54,585 bases of DNA. Origin: Fragilariopsis cylindrus CCMP1102 (Eukaryota; Bacillariophyta; Bacillariophyceae; Bacillariales; Bacillariaceae). A program made the translations under genes and the position numbers. This document shows, piece after piece, positions 22,718 to 32,443 of the stretch. The DNA is taken from positions 1 to 54,585 of the forward strand of contig FMBT01000120.1 of the NCBI GenBank assembly GCA_900095095.1, given 5' to 3'. Numbering within the stretch: position 1 is the stretch's first letter; each line of letters begins with the position of its first letter. The notes under the pieces are model-generated. The model did no database searches. It was not told the origin of the DNA and saw only the letters and a program-made list of their open reading frames with translations.

Positions 22718-24349
22718 ATGTTTAGCCTCCCTCCAGTTGCAACGGTTGTGATCGATGATGCACTTGAGTTTATCTATTCGTTTGGACCATTGGCCGAAAA
22801 AACTTTGGTTTTGGGTAAGTAATAATAGTATAGTATTGGATTATTTGTGACGAGATTGATCCAAAAACAAACTTAATCAATGTACTCAACGATTTTATGT
22901 TATGTTATATTACGTGTTAATTTATCTTTTTTACACAGTTCCAGATGCTTTGAGAGATCAAGTAGCTGTCGTCGCCGATATGGCGGGTATGGATACAGAA
23001 ACTATATCATACGTTCTTGGGTTATTTGTTTGCTACCCACTTGGTATGATCATGGCTCAAATTCCGTACGGAATGCCAAGACACATCTTTTCATTTATTC
23101 TTGGTGCCTTCCTTCTCCAGTTTACATTAGGCGTCCAATGGATCCATCAGCTTATTAGTTCCTTGATTGCATACGGTATGATTTTAGTTCTACCACGCAA
23201 GACGCTTAAGATGGCATTACCTATTTTTGCTATGCTTTATATGACCCTAGGTCATCTCCATAGACAATATATTAATTATCTTGGTTGGGATTTAGACTTT
23301 ACAGGAACCCAAATGGTTTTGACCATGAAACTCTATATGATCGGATATAATTTGTATGATGGTGAACTTTTGGCTAAGGGTACCGACAATCGAGCTGCGA
23401 AGAAGTGTGCACCGTTCGCATTGGAAAAAGCACCGGGGTTACTAGAATTTCTTGGTTATACCTTTTGCTTCTCAAACATACTTGCCGGTCCTGCTGCAGA
23501 ATACTCAACATATTAAAGGCAATTGATGGAAGTATTTTCAAGAGAGCCGATGGAACATCGAAGATACCAAGTTGTATTTGGAAGACTCTCGAACCACTTC
23601 TTACCAGTCTATTAAATTTAGCTATTTTCATGACACTTAGCGCTAAGTTCCCTCTACTTAATGAAACCGATCCGCAACATGCCACCCCATTCATCCTTGG
23701 GTCCGAATTTATGGCAAGACCTATCTATCTTCGTTTTTTACACGCATGGTTAGGATTATTTGCCCTTCGTGAGAAGTACTACTTTGGATGGAAGAACGCC
23801 GAGGGTGCACAAAATATTTGGTATGCAGGATTTGATGGATGGGATAAGGATGGAAATGAAAAGGGTTGGGAAACTTCGAATAATATTGACATTATCGCCT
23901 TTGAAACAGCCCCGGATGTTTCTAGATTGTCAAGAAGCTGGAACAAAAAGACATCCAATTGGTTGTCTCGTTATGTGTACATGCGTCACGGTGGTAACTT
24001 AATGGCTGTATATTCCATGAGTGCATTCTGGCACGGATTCTACCCAGGATATTATATCTTCTTCATGTCTGTTCCTTTGCCTACATTCTGTGATCGAATG
24101 GCCAAGAAGAAACTCTCACCGTACTTTTCAACATCGGATTATTCTTTGTACGGTATCATTGGTACACTGGCTACAACGATTACAATTAACTATATGATTT
24201 TACCATTTAATATGCTTGATCGAACATGGTCATTTGAAGCATACAAGAGCTTCTACTTCTTTGGTCACATCGGTTGCATTGTTTATTACGTCGCTCTATC
24301 TATGCTTCCGAATGCTGCGAAGAAGGACGACAAGAAAAAAATTGCATAG
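22718..24349 (+). CDS. MBOAT-family lysophospholipid acyltransferase
   Basis: Exon 1 is 22718-22814 and exon 2 begins at 22939 after a 124-nt intron (GTAAGT/CACAG). The frame breaks at the TT at 23513-23514, where one added T turns AEYSTY-stop into AEYSTYLKAIDG and rejoins the downstream frame to the stop at 24349, giving about 503 residues. It has several hydrophobic helices and the family motifs: LGHLHRQYINY, NILAGPAAEY, SWNKKTSNWLSRYVYMR and SAFWHGFYPGYYIFF, the last carrying the catalytic His. The pattern is closest to LPCAT/ALE1-type enzymes, which re-acylate lysophospholipids at the ER. Exact substrate cannot be read from sequence. The ending KKDDKKKIA is a Lys-rich tail suited to ER retention, although not a strict KKxx signal. 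Confidence 0.9.
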
Positions 24350-24974
24350 GAAGGAAATTATTATATAATATGTTCTAATAATAATACTATTAAGAACATA
24401 TTCAAAGGAAAAATGATATTTTCATACCAATATGAAGTATGGTTTGAGATTGTGCATGCTTGTGTGTGAGAGAAAGATTGACCATGCTAGAAAATTTAAT
24501 TAAAGTGTTTGCAAAATTGACGATATAGTTTTAGGAACGTATCTTTTTCGACAATTTAGATTAATTACGCATCATTACATGTAATTGAAGGAGAAGACTT
24601 TCTCTCTTGAATTGGGGGCATAAGGAATATCAGTTTGTGATGGAAACATGTTGCTTCTTTTTGCCAAGTATCATTGTCGATGGTAGCTAGTTAATGTTAG
24701 TGGTAAAGAGTTTCTTACACACATTCATGTAGCACTATCCAAACTTCAACAAAAACATAACCTTTAGGGCTGACTAATCTAAGATATATTATCAAATATA
24801 TATAAACAACTCATTAACGTACATTACAGTATTGAGGAGAAGAGCAAAATCTCGTAAGGGGCCGATTTCGATTTGTACATTATTGTTGTATTATTACTCC
24901 TGTAATTATATAGAGCTAAAGTGACTAACTCAGTACTTCGGACGACAGCAGACGGAACCAATGTCAGCCATCTA
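24350..24974. other. Spacer, no gene seen
   Basis: 3' flank of the acyltransferase gene. AT-rich, with nothing recognisable. Confidence 0.4.
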
Positions 24975-25300
24975 TTAATTTTTGTTCAGTTTACGTAATA
25001 AGGTTAGATTATTACGACGTGAATGGCGAGCATCAAATCTTCTGTCTTTTTTGCTTTTTCGACTTGCGTTGTCAACCTCATAGTTCCTCAAAACTTTGTG
25101 GTGAAGACATAGCATAGACGAGCGCCCCGTAACAATGTTACCGAGGGCATGTTGCCATTCAATGGTCACAAGCTTGTTTGGGAAATTCCCCGAATGTAAT
25201 CGCAGAGATGCGACTTCGGAAACGAAAACCGGTAGATGGTTTGCCACTCCTGCAACGACGGCTTCTTTTTGAGAAGCAAGAGCTTTGGAGTAGGCCTGCT
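24975..25300 (-). CDS. Small basic hypothetical protein (possibly partial)
   Basis: An open minus-strand frame reads AYSKALASQKEAVVAGVANH, then LPVFVSEVASLRLHSGNFPN, then about 65 residues ending in the basic tail DRRFDARHSRRNNLTLLRKL plus NKN and a stop at 24975. Amino-acid use looks coding (even composition, basic tail like a small ribosomal or RNA-binding protein), but I recognise no family. There is no good in-frame ATG. An ATG in the next frame at about 25308 (MAAAGLL) would need a 1-nt shift. The tRNA repeat block begins 20 bp further upstream. Could be a decayed gene. Confidence 0.3.
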
Positions 25301-25354
25301 GCCGCCATTAGAGCAAAGTTATGCTATCAAACTCAACGGGGATTACTCTCACCA

Positions 25355-25365
25355 CAAAATAATAG
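25355..25365 (+). promoter_or_regulatory. TATA-like element upstream of tRNA-Sec copy 1
   Basis: CAAAATAATAG lies 18-28 bp before the tRNA 5' end and recurs in copy 2. Copy 3 has CAAAATGATAG. Eukaryotic tRNA-Sec genes are usually driven by upstream TATA and PSE elements, so this placement is suggestive. No PSE could be identified. Confidence 0.3.
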
Positions 25366-25382
25366 AGGAACTATCCAATTTT

Positions 25383-25469
25383 GTGCGCATGATCCAATTT
25401 GGTAATTGGTACAGGCTTCAAACCTGTAGACGGCTAACGCCGTAGTTGTTCGATTCAACCTTGCGCACG
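25383..25469 (+). tRNA. trnU(uca): tRNA-Sec (anticodon TCA), copy 1
   Basis: Folds into the eukaryotic 9/4 form. The acceptor arm pairs GTGCGCATG with CTTGCGCAC (9 positions, T-T at position 8, as recalled for the human gene), followed by G as discriminator base. The D arm is CCAATT-TGGT-AATTGG (6 bp, 4-nt loop). The anticodon arm is ACAGG-CTTCAAA-CCTGT with TCA. The long variable arm is ACGGC-TAAC-GCCGT and the T arm GTTG-TTCGATT-CAAC (4 bp). Six-bp D stem, long variable arm and TCA together define tRNA-Sec, which is charged with Ser by SerRS and converted to Sec to read UGA in selenoprotein mRNAs. No T4 terminator follows closely. Confidence 0.96.
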
Positions 25470-25545
25470 TACGTACATTGGAAATGCTATCAAACTCAAC
25501 GGGGATTACTCTCACCACAAAATAATAGAGGAACTATCTAACTTT

Positions 25546-25632
25546 GTGTGCATGATCCAATTTGGTAATTGGTACAGGCTTCAAACCTGTAGACGGCTAA
25601 CGCCGTAGTTGTTCGATTCAACCTTGCGCACG
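25546..25632 (+). tRNA. trnU(uca): tRNA-Sec (anticodon TCA), copy 2
   Basis: Identical to copy 1 except C to T at acceptor position 4, giving a G-U wobble pair (GTGTGCATG with CTTGCGCAC). All arms, anticodon and discriminator G are intact, so it is probably functional. Confidence 0.95.
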
Positions 25633-25708
25633 TACGTACATTGGAAATGCTATCAAACTCAACGGGGATTACTCTCACCACAAAATGATAGAGGAACTAT
25701 CTAACTTT

Positions 25709-25795
25709 GTGTGCATGATCCAATTTGGTAATTGGTACAGGCTTCAAACCTGTAGACGGCTAACGCCGTAGTTGTTCGATTCAACCTTGCGCACG
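25709..25795 (+). tRNA. trnU(uca): tRNA-Sec (anticodon TCA), copy 3
   Basis: Same sequence as copy 2 across the tRNA, with the acceptor G-U wobble. The 5' flank differs by one base in the TATA-like string. The 3' flank diverges after 25809, and no run of four or more T occurs close by. Confidence 0.95.
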
Positions 25796-25948
25796 TACGT
25801 ACATTGGAAATTTGACTTTAGTCTTGATAATAACAATCTTTAATATAAAATAATTAGTATTATACGTAGCTATTTCTATATAAATGTTTCGATACTGTGC
25901 AACACGTCATAACAAATTACACTATTATTTGAAATGGTCTTTAACTAT

Positions 25949-28700
25949 CTAATTTACTCTCCACACCAAATTCTTGACAGGTTGTGACCCGATCGAAGGA
26001 AAATCTACTGACATTGGCTGTATCCGTTCAAGTTTTGATTGCACCCCTGCTCTTTCCAGGCCTGTTTGACATGAAGTTGTAAACTTAAGTGAAGATAGAC
26101 TGGCATTGTTGGTGCTTGTAATCATAATTCCTCCCTTTTTCACTAATGGAGCAGCCATCTGAACGAGTTCAGCCATATCACGCCCTACACTCCAACGCTT
26201 CTTCTTCTTTCCAACACTCGAGCTGGGGGGATCTAAAATCACAACATCGTATTTTTCACCTCTCTTGGATAATTTTTCTAACCATTCAAAACAATCACCA
26301 TAGATGCAATCGTGGCGCTCGTCAAAGTCGATTCCATTCGCCTCAAGTTGGGGCTCAATTCGGTCCAACCATTTCTTATTCAGATCAAGACTTACTGTTG
26401 ATGCTCCCGCTTTGGCGGCGGCAATTGTAAAAGCACCACAATGTGCGAAACAGTTCAAAACGTGAGTATCTTCATTACAATACCGAGAGAGCCAAGCCCG
26501 ATGCGGTCGCTGATCCAAAAATATTCCAGTAGACAAATCTCGATCTAATGATACGTGGTAGGTGATCCCGTTCTCAAGAATTGGGACAATCTCAGGAGCT
26601 TCTCGACCTTCAATCAATAGGGGTCGAATTTTGTCCTTAGAGCCCATGGCCGCACGATCTTGATTCGATGGTAGGAGGTAAACTCCGGCAGTATACCCAT
26701 CGTGTATCGATGGTAGAGGACCTCGAGGCTCCTTTTCATCGTGTTGCACAAAAAGCCAGTCACTATATCGATCAACGGTCCAGCCAGGAAAACCATCGGC
26801 AGCTCCATTCACCTCTCGGTATGAATTCGTTAGAGGGTTATCGCGAAGAGACTGACGACCTAGAAACGACCCTTCCTGAAATTTGTGATTATTAAGGCGG
26901 TCGGAGAGAATTGCAATGTCGTCCGGGATTTCAGCAGTCTCGGCCTCTGCAGTTTCATCAAACAATAAGCTCGACACTGACATCGAATTACAATGAATAA
27001 GTCGTCGAGGAGCTCTACGATCGAAAGGATTGGCTGCAGGATCTCCACGAATACCATCTTCAAATTGAGCCTGTGCATGGTTGATAACATTTGAGCAGGT
27101 AGAAAGATGTTCCGAAATTACAAATCGTACTGTCTGGGATACATCACCTTCTCTGCCTTTTCTGACTCTAGATATCATATCCACCTGAAAGGCATCATTT
27201 GGTAAGGGCTTTGCATCCTTCTTCGATTTAAAAGCAAGGAAATTGCCGTTCCCGACGACAGCTACATACTCGGCGTAGTCAATGAAGAGATTCGCGACGT
27301 TTTTCTTTGGGCAAATCAGTACCAGTCCAGAATCATCAACATCAGTTGCACCAGCTAAAGCAGTCCAAAATTTTCCACCCCGTATTGGATTCCCTTCATC
27401 CTCTCTTTTCTTTTTAGCCACGAAACAATTGAAGGTCTCTGATAGGACGAGAAAGAAGCAGCATCGTCTTTATTTTTCACTAATCTTGCTTTTATTCTTT
27501 TAAGATTTTCAACCGTACTTTGATCAATACCTTCTTCATCCATTGACTCGTACCTTTGTTGGATACTATCATTGCTTTTATCGTTGTTCGGTTCTTCTTT
27601 ATTCGCGTCGTATTCCTGACGTTCTTCGGGAGACAATAACGCAAGTATATCCGCCTCATCAAAATTTTCTGGTACATCGTTTGGATCGTAATCTTCATCC
27701 TCAATGCCAGCCTCCTCACGCTCTTTAGCTGTCATGCTTTTAACATCGGACCATCCAGGAATATCGATCTTGTTAGCTGTACCTGCTGATGAATCAAACA
27801 AGGAATCAGAATCAGCCTGCTCTTCGAGCATAGCCTCCCTCTCTTCTGGCGACAACAAGGCCAGGACATCAGACTCATCAAATTCAATAAATTCATCCTT
27901 TCCATTTTCATTTTTGATTCTTATCGTTTTGATTGTGTTTTTTGGTTTGTTAGATGGACCCTTAGTATTTGGAACCTTTTTGGGTGCGGGCGACGATTGT
28001 GGCTGCTTGGGGGTCGTCTTTTGCTTTTTGGAGATACTGCCACCCAAGATGGACCAACCTGCAGGTTTATTGATCAAATAGGCATAGGAACCACTAGCAC
28101 CATTTCCAGTGTCATCATCTTCCACACGAATTTGACCTACAATTTCTGGTTCCACTGTGTCTACCAATGGATCACAATGTTGATTGGCAGGATTTGATAG
28201 TCCCGTCTTTTTCGCCTCAAGTATATGGATACTATCTTTATTTGTGCTCATATTCGTATTTGGACTCTTTCTTTCAACGTCGTCGCCGTTATCATTTTCT
28301 TGTGATCTGTCATCATTTTTGGACTCGCCACCACGTTGGGAAGCGTACACATATCTTGTTTGGGATTATCGGTTCGCTGTCGTGTACGCTTATTTCTTCG
28401 GCCATTCTTTTTTTGTTTCTCCATAGTTGATCCAGCATATTTTTCTTGATTCCTGAGTAGTTCCTTTTTTAAAGCACCAATTGTCGTCTGCTTCTTCTTG
28501 AAATTATTACTGTTTTCTGTATTATCGTACCGTTTCTCTTTTTCCACCGCATTTAAGCTAGTCGCTCTAGGCATTACTGAGGTCGTCGTAGGAAGAATGA
28601 ACGCAGTGACATAGTAAAATTGAAATATAGCACCTAGTAAAAGTAATGTCCTGCAACTAGTAGATATGTGCGCGCCCGTCGTGGCATGTCTTTTCGGCAT
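25949..28700 (-). CDS. Plastid-targeted RlmI-type SAM-dependent methyltransferase
   Basis: One gene of about 917 codons from the ATG at 28700, split into three frames. One added base at each of the plus-strand T runs 28359-28361 and 27411-27415 joins them (minus strand NPKTRYVYASQRGG and VSWLKKKREDEG). The N-terminus is a signal peptide ending YYVTAFILP, a diatom plastid ASAFAP-type site. The middle ~350 residues hold LINKPAGWSILGG and two copies of an FDE-D-LALLSPEER motif. The C-terminal ~490 residues are a PUA-plus-Rossmann methyltransferase: VNGAADGFPGWTVDRYSDW, STGIFLDQRPHRAWL, NCFAHCGAFTIAAAKAGA (SAM site) and YDVVILDPPSSS (motif IV). The family methylates a cytosine (m5C) in large-subunit rRNA; action on plastid 23S rRNA is inference. 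Confidence 0.8.
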
Positions 28701-29703
28701 ATTGAAGGGTTTTACTTGTTGCAATCGACACTGTTTAATCAGGCTGCGAGCGGTTTTGATTGACGGTGATGATGATTTTCAGTTCGATGTCGAGATGTGA
28801 TCAAAATGATGATTGATGATGGATTACTACTTGTATGATGTCGGCAGATGTAAAGAAATGAAGATGAGCGATTTGCTATTTTCTCTTAACTTTTTTGGTT
28901 GGACGTCACATATCTGCCCACGTTTGGGATTCTTCATTCGTGGTCGTTGATTGATTTAATTCAGCTGAGTTTCTATTTTTCCTCTGTTTGAGATAAAAAT
29001 TATAGTACTCATCACATAACAATACATGCGGTTGAGAGTGGAGTCCTTACTACTTGGAATAAGCTTAGGGTGCAATGTATTGAATATTGTATCATGTAGC
29101 TACTAGAATTAATTGTCCTAAGTCATTTACTGTCTGCTGATGTGTACTGGTTGACAATATTACCTAGAACTTTAAAAACTGTTGACAGACTAAACTAGTG
29201 GGTGAGATGTTGAGAGTAATTTGGCTGGTAAAAATATTGTTCCAGGCAACTTATTATGATCTCGCTTCTATTTTTTATTGTGGCTAGTATATTGGGGGAG
29301 TATGCGTTGTGGTAAGAGTGCTGCTAGCTTGTTGTCAGGTTCTACTTGCTCGCAACTACTGTACCCAACATAATTATCTGAAGTTAATATTATTTCGATT
29401 GACGTTTTAGAGTAGTTACGCTTAATTGACACGAGGTATATTATAGTACAGCGATTATGTCGTCTTCGTTATCGCTTTAAAAAATTGACAAGAAAGCGGC
29501 TTCTTTTCCTTTTTCCCAAGGCGAAATACTAATCAAGCTAGAAATGATATATAATGTATCATCATCATCATCATTGTGGGTATTCACAACTGAAACACGA
29601 TAAATTTGTTGCTGTGCGTTTTATTATGCAATGCATACATCTACGCCAATTTTAGAAGCATCCAGATTTAAAAAGAACAGTTTCGGTAATACTTCACTAT
29701 CTC
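28701..29703. other. Spacer, no gene seen
   Basis: Upstream of the methyltransferase and downstream of DPH4. It contains a GACGTC bZIP-type core near 28903 and an ATC repeat near 29560. No coding signal. Confidence 0.4.
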
Positions 29704-29954
29704 TCAATCTACTTGCCGATGATTGATTCGATAGACAAAGCAACACCCAGGACAGTCTACCAAAAGATCTTTGACGTCTTTATTACTCTTCTTGTTGGAA
29801 ACAGATTGTTCGTGACCATAGTCGTAGTCGTCGTCGTCGTCGTCGTCAGATCGAGATAAATTATTATTATTAACATTGATATCGTCGTCTTCCATAATTA
29901 TTTCTTCGTCATTGTCATTCCTTCTATCAGTCTTTTCTTCTTCTTCCCCAGGAA

Positions 29955-29985
<31 letters not shown>

Positions 29986-30432
29986 ATCAATGTGAATTTC
30001 CTCTCCACATCGACAGTCGTACACCATGAATTTTTCATTTGTTTCCTCATCAAAAGCCTCCTCTAAATCATCATCATAGTCTAATTCAATTGCACCATTA
30101 CGTTTATTTTCGATTTGTAATTCCTTCTGGAGTAAATCGGAATCGTATAATATCCTTTGATCAGAATCTCTTAATACTTGCCATGCTTGTTGAATCTTTC
30201 GAAATTCAGCAACAGCAACTTCTTCTTTATTGTCATTATCATTCTCATCATCCTCATCATCATCATCAACACTTTTTCTACTGCTGTTGTTGTTGTTGCT
30301 ACGCATGCGATGCTGCCTGTCGGGGTGCTTAGCTCTTGCTAATCGATGGAACGATTCTTTGATTTCTTCATACGTAGCATTTTTTGAAACATTCAAAACG
30401 TCGTAGTGGTTCGTGATTATCCCGTTCATCAT
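29704..30432 (-). CDS. DPH4: Diphthamide biosynthesis protein 4 (J-domain plus CSL zinc finger)
   Basis: The first ATG of the frame is at 30432 (MMNGIITNHYDVLNVSKNAT), giving 242 residues. The J domain has YDVLNVSKNATYEEIKESFH, the HPD signature in AKHPDRQ, and FRKIQQAWQVLRDSDQRILYDSD after an inserted Asn/Ser/Asp-rich stretch of about 35 residues. The C-terminal DPH-type (CSL) zinc finger has YDCRCGEEI and DCPGCCFVY (C-x-C and C-x-x-C), separated by about 65 residues of poly-Asn and acidic repeat. DPH4/Jjj3/DNAJC24 acts with DPH1-3 in forming diphthamide on EF-2. The low-complexity insertions are encoded by ATT and GTC triplet runs at about 29951-29984 and 29821-29848. Divergent with prohibitin. 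Confidence 0.88.
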
Positions 30433-30847
30433 GACACAACTGACTCCCTCCACTCGATCACTCTCCACTCATCTCATCAATTCGTTTGACTTACAGTATT
30501 ATCGTTTGACTTATCGTTTGACGAAGAAATTATTACTGTATGTGCGTGTATGCATGTGAGATTGGCGTCCGTCCATCACCGATCAAAAATTAAATTGTGT
30601 GCTGTTTCGATCACAAAAAATCACGATTTTAATCAAAAAGAATGGTGCATGATTCATTCATCTTCATTCCCATTCCATACTGTACCATCGAAGATATTGA
30701 AACAGACATACATTCACTTGTAGTAAGAAAGCAGGTCCTTTCTTCAAATATACCTCGTACAGTACATATTCAACAACGTTGTCGCACTTTGCACTCCAAT
30801 ACCAATCCATTAAAAATTAACTTAAATTAAACACATCTTCCGCAAAT
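30433..30847. promoter_or_regulatory. Bidirectional promoter region of DPH4 and prohibitin
   Basis: About 415 bp between two divergent start codons. It contains three direct copies of CGTTTGAC at 30483-30490, 30503-30510 and 30515-30522, all near the DPH4 side. Binding factor unknown. Confidence 0.45.
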
Positions 30848-32027
30848 ATGGCTCAAAGATTCAAAGATGCGTTTGCTACTATGGCCAAACAGGTCAACAA
30901 AGCTGCTGCCAGTGGTGGTGGTGGTGGTGGTGGTTCTGGTGGCGGTTCTGGTGGCGGTGGTGCTGGACGTGCCGCAGCTGCTGCAGCTCAAAGTGTCACG
31001 GCACTTGCGGTTGCCGGTGGTTTAGCCTACGGTACATACAATTCCATATACACCGTCCCGGGTGGTCATCGTGCCGTTATGTTTAATCGTGTAACTGGTA
31101 TGAAGGATTCAGTTTATGGTGAAGGTTTGAATTTTAACATTCCATGGTTTGAACGTCCTATAATTTATGATATCCGTACCCGTCCCGTGAATTTACAAAC
31201 GTTGACAGGATCAAAAGATTTGCAAATGGTTACCATTGCCGTCCGTGTTTTGCATAAACCCAATCCGAATAAACTTGTTTGGATTTATCAGACCTTAGGA
31301 ATGAACTACGACGAACGGATTTTACCTAGTGTGATGAATGAATCCGCGAAGGCTATTGTAGCACGGTATAATGCCAATGAACTATTAACTAAACGTGATC
31401 TCGTATCAAGAGCAATTTCTGAAGATTTGCAACGACGTGCTTCTCAGTTTAATATCGTATTGGATGATGTTGCTATCACACACTTGAGTTTCTCTCCTGA
31501 ATATGCTCGTGCTGTTGAGGCTAAACAAGTCGGTACGTTCCGGAGAATAGTTAAATGAATGGGGAGAAAATGCAACGTCCGTGATAACTTTTGCTTGCTT
31601 GCCTTTAGAAAGTACCTTTCTCTCTCCATTTGACAGAATTTATTTCTAACAGGTAGTTTTTTCTCTTTTTCTTTTGTTTCATATGACACACTTACAAACC
31701 ATTCTATCTTTTCTTTTTCCTAATACAGCTCAACAAGATGCAGAAAAAGCTAAATACGTCGTATTGGGTGCTCAACAGGAAAAGAAGACCATCATCACCA
31801 GAGCAAGAGGTGAAGCCGAATCCGCCGAACTTATCGGTCTTGCCGTTAAGAAGAATCCTGGGTTTATGAAATTACGAAGAATCGATGTGGCTCGTGATAT
31901 TGCTGATATTGTTGCCAAGTCAGGTAATAAGGTATACTTGAACGCAGATTCGTTATTGCTCAACCTAGTGGGCGATGCTGATGAAAAATTTGAGAAGAGT
32001 ATTAAGAAAAAAGGATGGTTTTGGTGA
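30848..32027 (+). CDS. PHB2: Prohibitin-2
   Basis: Two exons, 30848-31532 and 31729-32027, with a 196-nt intron (GTACGT/TACAG), giving 327 residues. A Gly-rich linker (about residues 23-41) precedes a hydrophobic membrane anchor (VTALAVAGGLAYGTYNSIYT). The PHB/SPFH domain has PGGHRAVMFNRVTGMKDSVY, EGLNFNIPWFERPIIYDIRT and VLHKPNPNKLVWIYQTLGMN. The C-terminal coiled coil has VEAKQVAQQDAEKAKYVV and RARGEAESAELIG. The KQVAQQ-x-A region is typical of PHB2. With PHB1 it forms ring complexes in the mitochondrial inner membrane that scaffold and protect membrane proteins. Confidence 0.95.
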
Positions 32028-32443
32028 AGTGAATGAATTTTGCAAATAATATACGCAAACGCGCACACATCACACACACCATCTACTTCTAATAATGTTG
32101 ACATATGCAACCTTCCTAATAATTGCATTTGGTTTCAACAAAAAATGAAAAGAGTTATTTCCCCGGGCAATATTTTTTCTTCAACTATATTTTATGAAAA
32201 TAGTTTATATAAAGTCAGTAATATATTATGCTTCTAATTGTGTAGCTTTTTTCTAGATAATATTATAAGTTGTCATGATACTATCTATAAGCACATTCCC
32301 TTGCAACTCAGGTAGTATATGAGTTTCTATGCAACTTAACTTTCCTAAATTCAAAATAATGTTTACAAAATAACAATTTGATAAACTAAATTAAAGTATA
32401 GCGCGTATCAAATTTCATTGCAAAGGAGCATCATAACAATCCA
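32028..32443. other. Spacer between converging genes
   Basis: Shared 3' region of prohibitin-2 and PRP18. AT-rich, no gene or defined terminator seen. Confidence 0.4.

Larger units (their letters stand above)
25321..25809 (+). repeat. Three tandem 163-bp units, each carrying a tRNA-Sec gene
   Basis: Units start at 25321, 25484 and 25647 and are almost identical. Units 2 and 3 share differences from unit 1 (CTATCTAACTTTGTGTGC versus CTATCCAATTTTGTGCGC), so the latest duplication probably made units 2 and 3. Each unit has ~60 bp of 5' flank, the tRNA, and a short 3' flank with the palindrome ACGTACGT. Confidence 0.95.

Noticed and set aside
23508..23518. Programmed frameshift in the MBOAT gene
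   Set aside because: The same kind of one-base break occurs in seven unrelated genes, nearly always at homopolymers, and no shared slippery site or downstream structure was evident.
25321..25809. Regularly spaced repeats that might be read as a CRISPR-like array
   Set aside because: The whole 163-bp unit is repeated, with no unique spacers, and the conserved part folds as tRNA-Sec.
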